From Rothia kristinae NBRC 15354 (GTDB taxonomy: Bacteria; Actinomycetota; Actinomycetes; Actinomycetales; Micrococcaceae): 64,000 nucleotides of DNA. The notes beneath the pieces were generated by a model, which saw only the letters and a program-made list of their open reading frames with translations, had not been told where the DNA came from and did not search any database. The translations under genes and the position numbers were made by a program. The stretch covers positions 1 to 64,000 of the forward strand of contig NZ_BCSM01000009.1 of assembly GCF_001570865.1 (NCBI RefSeq), read 5' to 3'. Within the stretch, counting starts at the first letter, position 1; each line of letters opens with the position of its first letter. Shown here in pieces: positions 8,453-17,273 of this stretch.

Positions 8453-10372
8453 GTGACCCCTGAAGCCGAGCCCGCCCCCGATCAGCGTCCCGACGCGTTC
8501 CTCACCGCCGTCTCCGTCCTGGACTCGCTGATCCGCGCGGGGATGCGGCACGCGGTGATCGCCCCCGGCTCCCGGTCCGCGCCCCTGGCCTACGCGCTGG
8601 CGGCCGCCGCCGACGCCGGGGCGCTGCAGGTGCACGTGCGCATCGACGAGCGCACCGCCGGCTTCACCGCCCTGGGCCTGGCCAAGGCCACCGGCGCGCC
8701 TGCGGCGGTGGTGACCACCTCCGGCACCGCGGTCGGGGAGCTGCTGCCGGCCGTCATGGAAGCCCACCACGCCGAGGTCCCCCTGGCCGTGCTCAGCGCG
8801 GACCGGCCCCCGCGGCTGCGCGGCACCGGCGCCAACCAGACCACGGACCAGCCCGGCATCTTCGGCACCCACGTGCGGGTCGGCGTGGACCTCACCGACT
8901 ACCCCGAGCAGACCCCCGGCCCGCAGACCGCCGGATTCACCGACGCCCTCGCCGCCCTGACCGGTCGCGACCCCGAGGACTGGGCCCAGCCCTCCCTGCG
9001 GCCTCGCGGCCCCGTGCAGATCAACTGCGCCTTCGACGAGCCCCTGCACCCGAACCGGCGCATGCGCCAGATCCTGCGCGCCTGGGCCGACGGCGTGACC
9101 GGCCTCGAGCCCGAGCCCGCCCCCACGCTGCCGGACCCGACCCTCGAGGCCGTCGTGGCCCACGCCGCGCGCCCCCCGGCTGCGCGCTCGACGAACCCGG
9201 TGACCGCCGGTCGGCGGCCGGAGCCCCAGGACCGGCCAGAACTCCAGAACCAGCCCGGGCCCCAGGGTCGGCCCGCGGCAGACGAGGGGGCGGCCGCGGG
9301 GAACAGAGCCTCGGGGGAGACCCCGGAGCGGCCCGCCGATATGCTGCGGCGCAGCGTCGTCATCGCCGGGGACGGGGCCGGTCCGCTGGCCCGGGACTTC
9401 GCCGAGGCCCAGGGGCTGCCGCTGCTGGCCGAACCGTCCTCGAACGCCCGAAGCGGGACCCACGCCATCGGCGCCTACCGGGTGCTGCTGGGTGAGGAGA
9501 GCCTCGGCGGGCGGATCGAGCGGGTGGTGCTCTTCGGTCGGCCCACCCTCTCCCGGCCGGTCACCCGCCTGCTCGCCGACCCGCAGACCGACGCCGTGAT
9601 CTACCTGCCCCGCCCCGTGGCCTGGGCCGACCCGCGCCGTCGCCCCGAGATGCCCGTGCGCACCCTCGCGGAGGCCGCGGCCTTCGCCGGCACCGGGGAA
9701 CCGGGCTGGCTACGGGCCTGGCGAGACGCCGACGCCGCCCTGGCCGCCCGGATCGAGCGGCTGGCCGCCGCCGGGCAGCTCCCCACCGGGCCCGCCGTCG
9801 CCGCGGCCGTGACCCGGGCCTGCGAGCAGGACGGGTCGGCGCTGGTCCTGGGCTCCTCCAACCTCGTGCGCGACGCGGATCTCGCCCCCGCGCCCGACCG
9901 CGCCCTGACGGGGGTGTGGGCCAACCGGGGCCTGGCCGGGATCGACGGCACCGCGGCCACCGCCACCGGCATCGGCCTGGGCCTGGGCGTCCCGGTCCGC
10001 CTGCTCGTCGGGGACCTCACCTTCCTGCACGACCTCGGCTCCCTGACCCTCGGGCCCCGCGAGGCGCGCCCGCGCCTGCAGATCGTGGTGTTCAACGACG
10101 ACGGCGGCGGCATCTTCACCACCCTGGAGCACGGGCAGGTCGCCGAGGATCAGGGGTGGGCCGACGCCGTCGAGCGCTTCTTCTCCACCCCGCACGGGGC
10201 GGACCTGGAACACCTGGTGCGCGGCTTCGGCCACCGCTACGTCCGCGCCGATGACGTCGCCGCCCTGCGCGCGGCCCTGCGGGAGCCGGAGGAGGGGATC
10301 GAGGTCATCGAGGTGCGCGGCTCCCGGGCGGACCTGCGCCCCTTCCACGACGCCCTGGCCCACCCTGCCTGA
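8453..10372 (+). CDS. menD: SEPHCHC synthase (MenD)
   Basis: Thiamine-diphosphate enzyme that joins isochorismate and 2-oxoglutarate to SEPHCHC, the first committed step of menaquinone synthesis. The 639-residue protein has the N-terminal MenD signature GSRSAPLAYAL, the ATGAPAAVVTTSGTA stretch, and the cofactor motif VVFNDDGGGIF near residue 545. Residues about 243-298 form an extra Pro/Gln/Arg-rich linker between the first and middle domains. The start is GTG 8453, exactly seven bases after a TAAACT box (8440-8445), so the mRNA is leaderless; upstream in-frame ATGs lie before the promoter. The palindrome array just upstream could influence its expression. Confidence 0.93.
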   Translation: MTPEAEPAPDQRPDAFLTAVSVLDSLIRAGMRHAVIAPGSRSAPLAYALAAAADAGALQVHVRIDERTAGFTALGLAKATGAPAAVVTTSGTAVGELLPAVMEAHHAEVPLAVLSADRPPRLRGTGANQTTDQPGIFGTHVRVGVDLTDYPEQTPGPQTAGFTDALAALTGRDPEDWAQPSLRPRGPVQINCAFDEPLHPNRRMRQILRAWADGVTGLEPEPAPTLPDPTLEAVVAHAARPPAARSTNPVTAGRRPEPQDRPELQNQPGPQGRPAADEGAAAGNRASGETPERPADMLRRSVVIAGDGAGPLARDFAEAQGLPLLAEPSSNARSGTHAIGAYRVLLGEESLGGRIERVVLFGRPTLSRPVTRLLADPQTDAVIYLPRPVAWADPRRRPEMPVRTLAEAAAFAGTGEPGWLRAWRDADAALAARIERLAAAGQLPTGPAVAAAVTRACEQDGSALVLGSSNLVRDADLAPAPDRALTGVWANRGLAGIDGTAATATGIGLGLGVPVRLLVGDLTFLHDLGSLTLGPREARPRLQIVVFNDDGGGIFTTLEHGQVAEDQGWADAVERFFSTPHGADLEHLVRGFGHRYVRADDVAALRAALREPEEGIEVIEVRGSRADLRPFHDALAHPA

Positions 10373-10451
10373 CCCCGCACCCGCGTCTGACCGGCCCGGC
10401 CCTGCCCCCGCCGGGGACCGGCCCGCCCCGCCTGACCCGACACCGCAGACA

Positions 10452-10493
10452 CGGCGAGAGCCCCGGACCCTTCTGGATCCGGGGCTCTCGCCG
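10452..10493. terminator. Bidirectional terminator between menD and the MMPL gene
   Basis: A 16-bp perfect stem (CGGCGAGAGCCCCGGA with its complement) closes a 10-base loop between two genes that converge. No long T tract is present on either side. Confidence 0.75.
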
Positions 10494-10518
10494 TCCCGCG
10501 CGCGCAGGACTCGCCGGG

Positions 10519-13110
10519 TCAGGCCCTTGCGGCCTTCTGCTTCTCGCCCTGGGCGTCATCCTGGGCCGCCTTCTGGGCCAGGTGCTCGTCCCGACCCTCC
10601 AGCTTCCGCTCCAGGCCGGCACCCTCCACGTCCACGTTCGGCAGGATGCGGTCCAGCCACTTCGGCAGCCACCAGGCCTTCTCACCCAGCAGGTGCAGCA
10701 GCGCCGGGATCAGGGTCATGCGCACCACGAAGGCGTCCAGCAGCACCCCGAAGGCCAGGCCGAAGCCGATGGGACGGATCATCGTCAGCTCGGAGAACAC
10801 GAAGCCGCCGAACACGCTGAGCATGATGATCGCCGCGGCCACCACCACCCGGGCCGAGTGGTTGTACCCGCGCACCACGGCCGAACGCGCGTCCGCCCCG
10901 TGCACGTAGGCCTCGCGCATCCCGGAGACCAGGAACATCTGATAGTCCATGGCCAGGCCGAACAGGATACCCACCAGCAGGGTCGGCAGGAAGGACAGCA
11001 CCACGGACGGGTCATGCACCCCGACCACCGGGCCCAGCCAGCCCCACTGGTAGATAGCCACGACCCCGCCGAAAGCCCCCAGCAGGGAGAACAGGAAGCC
11101 CAGGGTCGCGGTCAGCGGCACCAGGATGGACCGGAACACCAGGATCAGCACCAGGAAGCTCAGCCCCAGCACGATCCCGATGTACTTGGGCAGGGCCTCG
11201 GCCAGGATCGAGGAGATGTCGATGTTGCCGCCGGTCTGTCCGGTCACCCCGAGGCTGACGTCCTCGTCCTTCTCCGTCTGCGCGGACAGATCCCGCAGCC
11301 GGTTGACCAGATCCACCGTGGACTGCGCGCTGGGCCCCTCCTTCGGGGTCACCTGGTACACGGCCACGGAGCGGTCATCGGAGATCCCCGCCGGGACCAC
11401 GGAGACGACGTCGTCCTGCTTCTTCAGCTCATCGGCCACCGCGAGCTCCTTGTCCTGCGCGGCCGTCTCATCCAGGCCGTCCGGCAGCTGCCCGACCACG
11501 AGCACGAAGCCGTTGGCCCCGGCCCCGAACTCGTCCTTTATGGTCTGGTACGCGCGGTACTGGGTGGAGTCCTCGGGCTCGGTGGAGCCGTCCGGCAGGC
11601 CCAGGCGCATCGAGGCGGTGGGGATCGCGAGGACCCCCAGCAGCACGATCGCGCCCAGCCCGGCCAGCACCGGGTGCCCGGTGACGAATCCGGCCCAGCC
11701 GCGGGCCTCGGATTCGCTGCGTCGCTGCGCGTGCTTGCCGCCGGTGCCCTGGTACCAGGTGCGCTCGGTGCGGTTGAGCACCCGGGTGCCCACCAGGCCC
11801 AGCATCGCCGGGGTGAAGGTCACGGATACCAGCACCGCGATCACCACGCACAGGGCCGCGGTGGTTCCCATCACGCCCAGGAACGGGATCCCGATGACGT
11901 TCAGGGCCAGCAGCGCGATGACCACGGTGGTGCCGGCGAACACCACGGCGTTGCCGCTGGTCCCGGCGGCCACGCCCACGGACTCGTGCAGCTCCATGCG
12001 CTCGCGCAGGTTGCTCCGGTGCCGGTTGAGGATGAACAGGGAGTAGTCGATGCCCACGGCCAGGCCCAGCATCATCCCGAGCATCGGGGTGACCTGCTGG
12101 ATGTCGGCGACCTTGGACAGGGACATGGTCACCAGCACGCCGATGCCCACCCCCAGCAGGGCCGCGATGATCGGCAGGCCGGCGGCCACCAGGGTCCCCA
12201 GCATCACCAGCAGCACCACCAGGGCCACGACGACGCCGATGATCTCACCCGGGCCCGCCAGCCCGCCGATGGTCTGGGCGATGTTCTGATCGAAGTCCTC
12301 GTGCACCCCGTCGATCGAGGAGCTGGTCATCGCGTCCATCACCCCGGACTTCGTCTCATCGGAGACGTTCTCGATGGGGTCGTCGAACTGGACCATGGCC
12401 AGCGCGGTGGAGCCGTCATCGGAGACGCTGTTGGCCTCGGAGGAGTACTGCCACAGCTTGAGGTTGCGCTCGTAGTTCTTCTGCTGGGTGTTCAGCTCGT
12501 CGGCCTTCGGCTGGATCTGCGCGGCGGCCTCGTCCAGCTCCTTCTTCCTCGCGTCCAGCTGCTTCTGCTGGTCGTCCAGGGCGGTCTTGGCCTGCTCCGG
12601 GGCGTCGTCCGGCAGCTTCTGGCGCTGCTCGTCCAGCTGCTGCTGGGCCTGCTGCAGCTGGGCGCGCCCGTCGGTGACCTGCTGCTGGGCGCCCTGCAGC
12701 TGCTCGCGGCCCTGATCCAGCTGCTGCTTGCCGGAGTCCAGCTGCTTCTTGGCATCGGCCAGGGACTGCTGGGTCTGGAACGGGTTGATCACGGAGGCGA
12801 CGCCGTGCACGTCCGAGACCTTGTCCAGGGCCTGGGCGACCTCGGTCTTCTGCTGGTCCGTGAAGGCCTTGCCGTCGTCGGTGCTCAGCACGATCTGCCC
12901 GGTGCCGTGGCTGGCGTCGGGCAGCTTCTCCTTCAGCTCATCCTGCAGCCGCTGGGTCTCCGACCCGGGCAGCGTGAAGGAGGTGCTCAGCTGGGTGTGG
13001 AAGGCGGAGTAGGCGCCGATCGCCCCGCCGAGGGCCAGCAGCCAGATCACGATGACCAGCCAGGCCTTGCGGGAGGCGAAGCGCCCGATCTTATACAGGA
13101 GTGTTGCCAC
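10519..13110 (-). CDS. MMPL/RND-family transporter
   Basis: An 863-residue RND-superfamily exporter of the MMPL/YdfJ type with two repeats of membrane segments. Each half has the proton-relay Asp-Tyr pair: GIDYSLF near residue 353 and AMDYQMF near residue 722. The first periplasmic domain contains a long Gln-rich coiled-coil region (about residues 105-215), which is larger than usual and may form an extracellular helical hairpin. It ends with a charged C-terminal tail. The GTG start has a GAAGGAAG site eight bases upstream. It follows the TetR gene on the same strand by 100 bp, so the regulator probably controls it. The cargo may be a lipid or a hydrophobic drug; this is not shown. Confidence 0.9.
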   Translation of the reverse strand: MATLLYKIGRFASRKAWLVIVIWLLALGGAIGAYSAFHTQLSTSFTLPGSETQRLQDELKEKLPDASHGTGQIVLSTDDGKAFTDQQKTEVAQALDKVSDVHGVASVINPFQTQQSLADAKKQLDSGKQQLDQGREQLQGAQQQVTDGRAQLQQAQQQLDEQRQKLPDDAPEQAKTALDDQQKQLDARKKELDEAAAQIQPKADELNTQQKNYERNLKLWQYSSEANSVSDDGSTALAMVQFDDPIENVSDETKSGVMDAMTSSSIDGVHEDFDQNIAQTIGGLAGPGEIIGVVVALVVLLVMLGTLVAAGLPIIAALLGVGIGVLVTMSLSKVADIQQVTPMLGMMLGLAVGIDYSLFILNRHRSNLRERMELHESVGVAAGTSGNAVVFAGTTVVIALLALNVIGIPFLGVMGTTAALCVVIAVLVSVTFTPAMLGLVGTRVLNRTERTWYQGTGGKHAQRRSESEARGWAGFVTGHPVLAGLGAIVLLGVLAIPTASMRLGLPDGSTEPEDSTQYRAYQTIKDEFGAGANGFVLVVGQLPDGLDETAAQDKELAVADELKKQDDVVSVVPAGISDDRSVAVYQVTPKEGPSAQSTVDLVNRLRDLSAQTEKDEDVSLGVTGQTGGNIDISSILAEALPKYIGIVLGLSFLVLILVFRSILVPLTATLGFLFSLLGAFGGVVAIYQWGWLGPVVGVHDPSVVLSFLPTLLVGILFGLAMDYQMFLVSGMREAYVHGADARSAVVRGYNHSARVVVAAAIIMLSVFGGFVFSELTMIRPIGFGLAFGVLLDAFVVRMTLIPALLHLLGEKAWWLPKWLDRILPNVDVEGAGLERKLEGRDEHLAQKAAQDDAQGEKQKAARA

Positions 13111-13210
13111 GGGGTGGACTTCCTTCGATTCGCGGGACGGGAGACAGATGCGGTGAGAGGCGGTGGGGCGCGGCCCGGGGTGGGCGAGCGCGGCCGGGGG
13201 AGGGCCGGGC

Positions 13211-13858
13211 TCAGCTCGAGTCGGCCGGGGCGCCGAGATCCGGGGGCAGCCCGGCCAGCAGCCGCAGCGCCCCCAGGGTGCGCTCGCGCAGCCGCCCCAT
13301 GTCCTCCGGGGGCGCCCCGCCCGGTCCGGCGCAGCGGGCCGGATCGTCCAGGGCCGCCGCGCAGGCGGCGACCAGGGACAGGCACAGGATGCGCACCTGC
13401 AGCGGATCGGCGCCCGGACGCAGGCGCGCCGTGCGCTCGGTGAGAATGCCGACGGCGTGCTCGACCGTGCGCTGACCCCACTGGGCCACCGCGGGGTGGC
13501 TGCGCAGCTCCCGGGACAGGGCCGAGAGTCGCAGGATCAGCTCCAGGGAGGCGGGGCTGGCGACGAAGGCCTCCACCAGTCGGGCCACCACCACGGGCAG
13601 GGCGGCGTCGACGGGGATCTGCGGCAGGGGGATGGTTTCGCTGAGCTCGTCCAGCTCCCACAAGGTCTGGGCCACGGCCGCCTCCTCGATCGAGGAGTAG
13701 TGGTTGAACACGGTGCGCCGGGACACCCCGGCGCGGCGGGCCAGCTCCGCGACGGACAGGCCCTCGGCGCCCTGCTCCACGATCAGCTGCAGCGCCGCGG
13801 CGGCGATCGCGCGGTGGGTGCTCTCGCGCCGCTGGGCGCGCCGATCGGGGGAGGACAT
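13211..13858 (-). CDS. TetR-family repressor of the MMPL operon
   Basis: A 215-residue regulator. The helix-turn-helix covers residues 35-55 ([21 protein letters not shown]), the standard TetR DNA-binding signature; the rest is the ligand and dimer domain, which is not informative about the ligand. The ATG at 13858 lies seven bases after a TAGGCT box (13871 to 13866 on the minus strand), so it is leaderless. It is divergent from menG, and the two promoters are within 70 bp of each other. By position it should repress itself and the MMPL transporter. No clear operator palindrome stood out. Confidence 0.85.
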   Translation of the reverse strand: MSSPDRRAQRRESTHRAIAAAALQLIVEQGAEGLSVAELARRAGVSRRTVFNHYSSIEEAAVAQTLWELDELSETIPLPQIPVDAALPVVVARLVEAFVASPASLELILRLSALSRELRSHPAVAQWGQRTVEHAVGILTERTARLRPGADPLQVRILCLSLVAACAAALDDPARCAGPGGAPPEDMGRLRERTLGALRLLAGLPPDLGAPADSS

Positions 13859-13934
13859 GGCGCTCAGCCTAACCAGGTCGGTGCACCGAGTGCAACATCT
13901 TGGGGTCTCGGCCCGGTCTGCCACAATGGGACAC

Positions 13935-14627
13935 GTGAACCGAGCTGACCTGACCAAGAAGTCCGAGGACGTCTCCGCGATGTTCGACGGCGTCGCCCCG
14001 CGCTACGACCTCATGAACGCGCTGCTGTCCCTGGGCATGGACCGCGGCTGGCGCCGACGTACCGTCGAGGCCCTCGCCCCCCGCCCGGGTCAGCGCATCC
14101 TCGACGTCGCCGCCGGCACCGGGACCTCCTCCGTGCCCTACCGGGACGCCGGGGCCGAGGTCGTGGCCGCGGACCTGTCCGAGGGGATGCTCGCCGAGGG
14201 GCGCCGACGCCACCCGGACATCGACTTCGTGCGCGCCGACGTCACCGACCTGCCCTTCGACGACGCCTCCTTCGACGCCGTGACCATGTCCTTCGGGCTG
14301 CGCAACGTCGCCGAGCATCAGTCGGCCCTGGCCGAGCTGCTGCGGGTGACCAAGCCCGGCGGGACCCTGGTGATCTGCGAGTTCTCCACCCCCCTGCTGG
14401 CCCCCTTCCGCTTCATCTACCGCGAGTACCTGATGCGGGCCTTCCCGCCGCTGGCGCGGATGTTCTCCTCCAACCCGGAGTCCTACGCGTACCTGGCCGA
14501 GACCATCCGGGCCTGGCCGGATCAGCAGACCCTGGCCGCTCAGATCCGCGAGGTCGGCTGGGCCGGGGTCCAGTACCGGAACCTCACCGGCGGCGTCGTC
14601 GCCCTGCACCGGGCGAGGAAGGCGTAG
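13935..14627 (+). CDS. menG: Demethylmenaquinone methyltransferase (MenG/UbiE)
   Basis: Adds the last methyl group of menaquinone from SAM. The 230-residue protein has the UbiE signature ([18 protein letters not shown]) and SAM motif [11 protein letters not shown] at residues 55-64, followed by the family motif SFGLRNV. I chose GTG 13935 because it starts seven bases after a CACAAT box that has a TTGGGG 16 bases further upstream; an ATG nine bases earlier lies inside that box. It starts a run with the reductase (4-bp gap) and the prenyl synthase, the same content as the menG/menJ/grcC1 region of Mycobacterium. Confidence 0.92.
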   Translation: MNRADLTKKSEDVSAMFDGVAPRYDLMNALLSLGMDRGWRRRTVEALAPRPGQRILDVAAGTGTSSVPYRDAGAEVVAADLSEGMLAEGRRRHPDIDFVRADVTDLPFDDASFDAVTMSFGLRNVAEHQSALAELLRVTKPGGTLVICEFSTPLLAPFRFIYREYLMRAFPPLARMFSSNPESYAYLAETIRAWPDQQTLAAQIREVGWAGVQYRNLTGGVVALHRARKA

Positions 14628-14631
14628 CCCG

Positions 14632-15963
14632 GTGCGCATCCTGATCGCCGGCGCCGGCCCGGCGGGCTCCACCGCCGCGTACTGGCTGGCCGCCGCGGGC
14701 CACGAGGTCACCGTCCTGGAGAAGACCCGCTTCCCCCGGGAGAAGGTCTGCGGGGACGGGCTGACCCCCCGGGCCGTGCGCGAGATGCGGCTGATGGGAC
14801 TGCCCCACGACGCCGAGCACGGCTACCGCCGCCAGCGCGGCCTGCGCCTGCGCGCGGCCGGGCGCCGGGTGGACGTGCCCTTCGAATCCCAGGGGGAGTT
14901 CCCCGGCTACGGCCTGGTGCGCACCCGCTACGGATTCGACGCGGACCTCGCCGCCCACGCCCGCGCCGCCGGCGCCCGGATCCTGGAGGGCCGCGCGGTC
15001 CACGAGGTGATCCGCGCCGGCCAGACCGATACGGGCACCTCCGGGCTGACGCCCGCGGACCTGCGGGACCCCGAGCGGATCGTGGGGGTGCGGGTGCGCG
15101 TGCACGACGAGCGCGGGCGGCGCACTGAGAAGACCGAGGAGCACTTCGCCCAGCTGGTGCTGGCCGCGGACGGCAACTCCACCCGCACCGCCGTCGCCGC
15201 CGGACTGGCCAAGCGCGACGACCGCCCGATGGGGGTCGCGGTGCGTACCTACTTCCACTCCCCGCTGAGCGAGCTGGACTGGATGGAGGGCTGGCTGGAG
15301 CTGGACGGGGCCGAGCCCGGCTCCGGTCGACGGGAGCTGCTGCCCGGCTACGGCTGGATCTTCGGCGTCGGCGACGGCACCGCCAACGTGGGTCTGGGCA
15401 TCCTGAACACCTCCGAGCACTTCGGCACCCTGGACTACCGGGAGGTCCTGGCTCGGTGGACCGCCGCGATGCCGCCGGAGTGGCAGCTGGATCCCGAGCA
15501 CCGGGAGGGCCGGGTGCTGGGCGCGGCCCTGCCCATGGGGTTCAACCGCACCCCGCTGCACCTGCCCGGCCTGCTGCTGCTGGGTGACGCCGGGGGCATG
15601 GTGTCCCCCTTCAACGGGGAGGGCATCTCCTACGCGATGGAATCCGCCCGGTGCGCCGCGCAGCTCGTGGACGACGCCGCCCGGGCCAACGGCCCGGCCC
15701 AGCGGGAGCGGGTCCTGGCCGGGTACCCGGAGCTGCTGCGCGGCGCGTGGGGTTCGCACTTCACCCTCGGGCGGGCCTGCGCCCAGCTGATCGGGCACCC
15801 GGCCGTGATGCGGGCCGGCCTGGCCGCGGGCATGCGCGCCCCCGCCCTGATGCGCCTGGCCGTGGCGATCATGGCCAACCTCACCCCGGAGCACCCGCGG
15901 ACCACGACGGACCGCCTGGTGCACGCCCTGGAGGCCCTGACCCCGCCCACCTCCACCCGCTAA
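14632..15963 (+). CDS. Geranylgeranyl reductase family protein, MenJ-like
   Basis: FAD enzyme of the geranylgeranyl reductase family, 443 residues. The dinucleotide site GAGPAGSTAAYWLA is at residues 7-20, the family signature PREKVCGDGL follows, and the second FAD motif GDAGGMVSPFNGEGI is in the C-terminal half. In this position, between menG and a polyprenyl synthase, it most likely saturates one isoprene unit of menaquinone, as MenJ of Mycobacterium tuberculosis does. Dihydro-menaquinones are known from Kocuria, which agrees. The GTG start follows the menG stop by four bases, so it is cotranscribed. Confidence 0.85.
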   Translation: MRILIAGAGPAGSTAAYWLAAAGHEVTVLEKTRFPREKVCGDGLTPRAVREMRLMGLPHDAEHGYRRQRGLRLRAAGRRVDVPFESQGEFPGYGLVRTRYGFDADLAAHARAAGARILEGRAVHEVIRAGQTDTGTSGLTPADLRDPERIVGVRVRVHDERGRRTEKTEEHFAQLVLAADGNSTRTAVAAGLAKRDDRPMGVAVRTYFHSPLSELDWMEGWLELDGAEPGSGRRELLPGYGWIFGVGDGTANVGLGILNTSEHFGTLDYREVLARWTAAMPPEWQLDPEHREGRVLGAALPMGFNRTPLHLPGLLLLGDAGGMVSPFNGEGISYAMESARCAAQLVDDAARANGPAQRERVLAGYPELLRGAWGSHFTLGRACAQLIGHPAVMRAGLAAGMRAPALMRLAVAIMANLTPEHPRTTTDRLVHALEALTPPTSTR

Positions 15964-16038
15964 GATGGCCGGTGGTCGACCGACCGCCCCTTGAGCCCCC
16001 GCCACCACCGGCCCGGCCGATCCGTTCCCCGACGACAG

Positions 16039-17166
16039 ATGAGTGTAGATACCGTGACTGCAGCCACCCCCGGACACACCGAGCCGGACCAGACCCTGCC
16101 CGGGGAGGGCGCCGACGCCGCCGGGCGGGAGGAGTTCCCCGGCTTCGGGGGCCTCGCGCTGCCGGCCGGCTTCGAGCTGATCGCCCAGGATGAGGCCCTG
16201 GGCCCGGACGTGCTGCAGGGCCTGGCCGGCGTCGAGACCCGCCTGGGCGAGGCCCTGCGGTACACGGACGCGCTGGCCGACACCGCCGCCCGGCACCTGC
16301 TGGAGGCCGGCGGCAAGAGGGTCCGGCCCCTGCTGACCCTGCTGGCCGCCCGGGCCGCCGGCGCCGCCGAGATCACCGGGGACGTGCTGGACGCCGCCGT
16401 GGTCACCGAGCTGACCCACCTGGCCACCCTGTACCACGACGACGTCATGGACGAGGCCGCCACCCGCCGCGGCACCGACGCCGCGCACCGGATCTGGGGT
16501 AACTCCGTGGCGATCCTCACCGGTGACCTGATCTTCTCCCGGGCCTCCCTGATCGTCTCCGAGCTGGGCGCCCGGCCCCTGGCCATCCAGGCCAAGACCT
16601 TCGAGCGGCTGGTCCTGGGGCAGCTGCACGAGACCTCCGGGCCCGCCGCGGACGAGGACCGGCTGGCGCACTACATCAAGGTCATCGAGGGCAAGACCGG
16701 CTCCCTGATCGCCGCGGCCTGCGAGTACGGCTCCACCCTGGCCGGGGCCCCGGAGCAGATCGTGCAGGTGCTGGTCCGCTACGGCGAGCTGGTGGGGGTG
16801 GCCTTCCAGCTGGCCGATGACGTCATCGACGTCACCGCGGACGCCGAGACCTCCGGGAAGACCCCCGGCACGGACCTGCGCGAGGGCGTGGCGACCCTGC
16901 CGAGCATCCTGGTGCGCCAGGCCGCTGCAGACGGGGACGCGGAGGCCGCCAACGTGGTGGAGCTGATCGATGGGGACCTGACCGAGGACGCCGCCCTGGC
17001 CGAGGCGGTGGCGGCCCTGGCCGCGCACTCGGTGACCGAGCAGGCCTGGCGCATCGCCTACCGGTGGGCCGACGACGCGATCGAGGCCCTGGCCCCGCTG
17101 CCGGAGTCCACGGTCAAGGAGGCCCTGAAGAGCTTCGCCCACGCGGTGGTGCACCGGCAGGCCTGA
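16039..17166 (+). CDS. Polyprenyl diphosphate synthase (menaquinone side chain)
   Basis: Trans-prenyl chain elongating enzyme, 375 residues. It has the GGKRVRP motif near residue 93, the first Asp-rich motif DDVMD at 134-138 and the second DDVID near residue 260. Its position after menG and the reductase makes heptaprenyl or octaprenyl diphosphate synthase likely (HepT/GrcC type), feeding the side chain of menaquinone. The N-terminal 45 residues are extra and acidic. A TAAGAT box at 15963-15968 suggests its own promoter. The start is uncertain between ATG 16039 and GTG 16054, since neither has a strong ribosome site. Confidence 0.9.
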   Translation: MSVDTVTAATPGHTEPDQTLPGEGADAAGREEFPGFGGLALPAGFELIAQDEALGPDVLQGLAGVETRLGEALRYTDALADTAARHLLEAGGKRVRPLLTLLAARAAGAAEITGDVLDAAVVTELTHLATLYHDDVMDEAATRRGTDAAHRIWGNSVAILTGDLIFSRASLIVSELGARPLAIQAKTFERLVLGQLHETSGPAADEDRLAHYIKVIEGKTGSLIAAACEYGSTLAGAPEQIVQVLVRYGELVGVAFQLADDVIDVTADAETSGKTPGTDLREGVATLPSILVRQAAADGDAEAANVVELIDGDLTEDAALAEAVAALAAHSVTEQAWRIAYRWADDAIEALAPLPESTVKEALKSFAHAVVHRQA

Positions 17167-17180
17167 GCCCGGCCGCAGGC

Positions 17181-17249
17181 GGGTGAGCCGAGGGCTCACC
17201 CGTGCACAGGGGCCCCGCGAGCGGATCCGCTCGCGGGGCCCCTGTGCAC
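17181..17249. terminator. Tandem hairpins including a 48-bp perfect palindrome
   Basis: Two structures lie between converging genes. GGGTGAGCC pairs with GGCTCACCC over a 3-base loop (17181-17201). Immediately after, 17202-17249 is a perfect 48-bp inverted repeat centred on GGATCC, with no loop. They probably block transcription from both sides. Confidence 0.75.
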
Positions 17250-17273
17250 TGTGGTGCGCGGGTGCGGGTGGGT

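Noticed and set aside
10582-13443. Long open frame of 953 codons on the + strand
   Set aside because: It is antisense to the MMPL gene, His/Gln/Gly rich and without any recognisable domain.
14584-17199. Long open frame of 871 codons on the - strand
   Set aside because: It lies antisense to menG, the reductase and the prenyl synthase, all of which have clear motifs.
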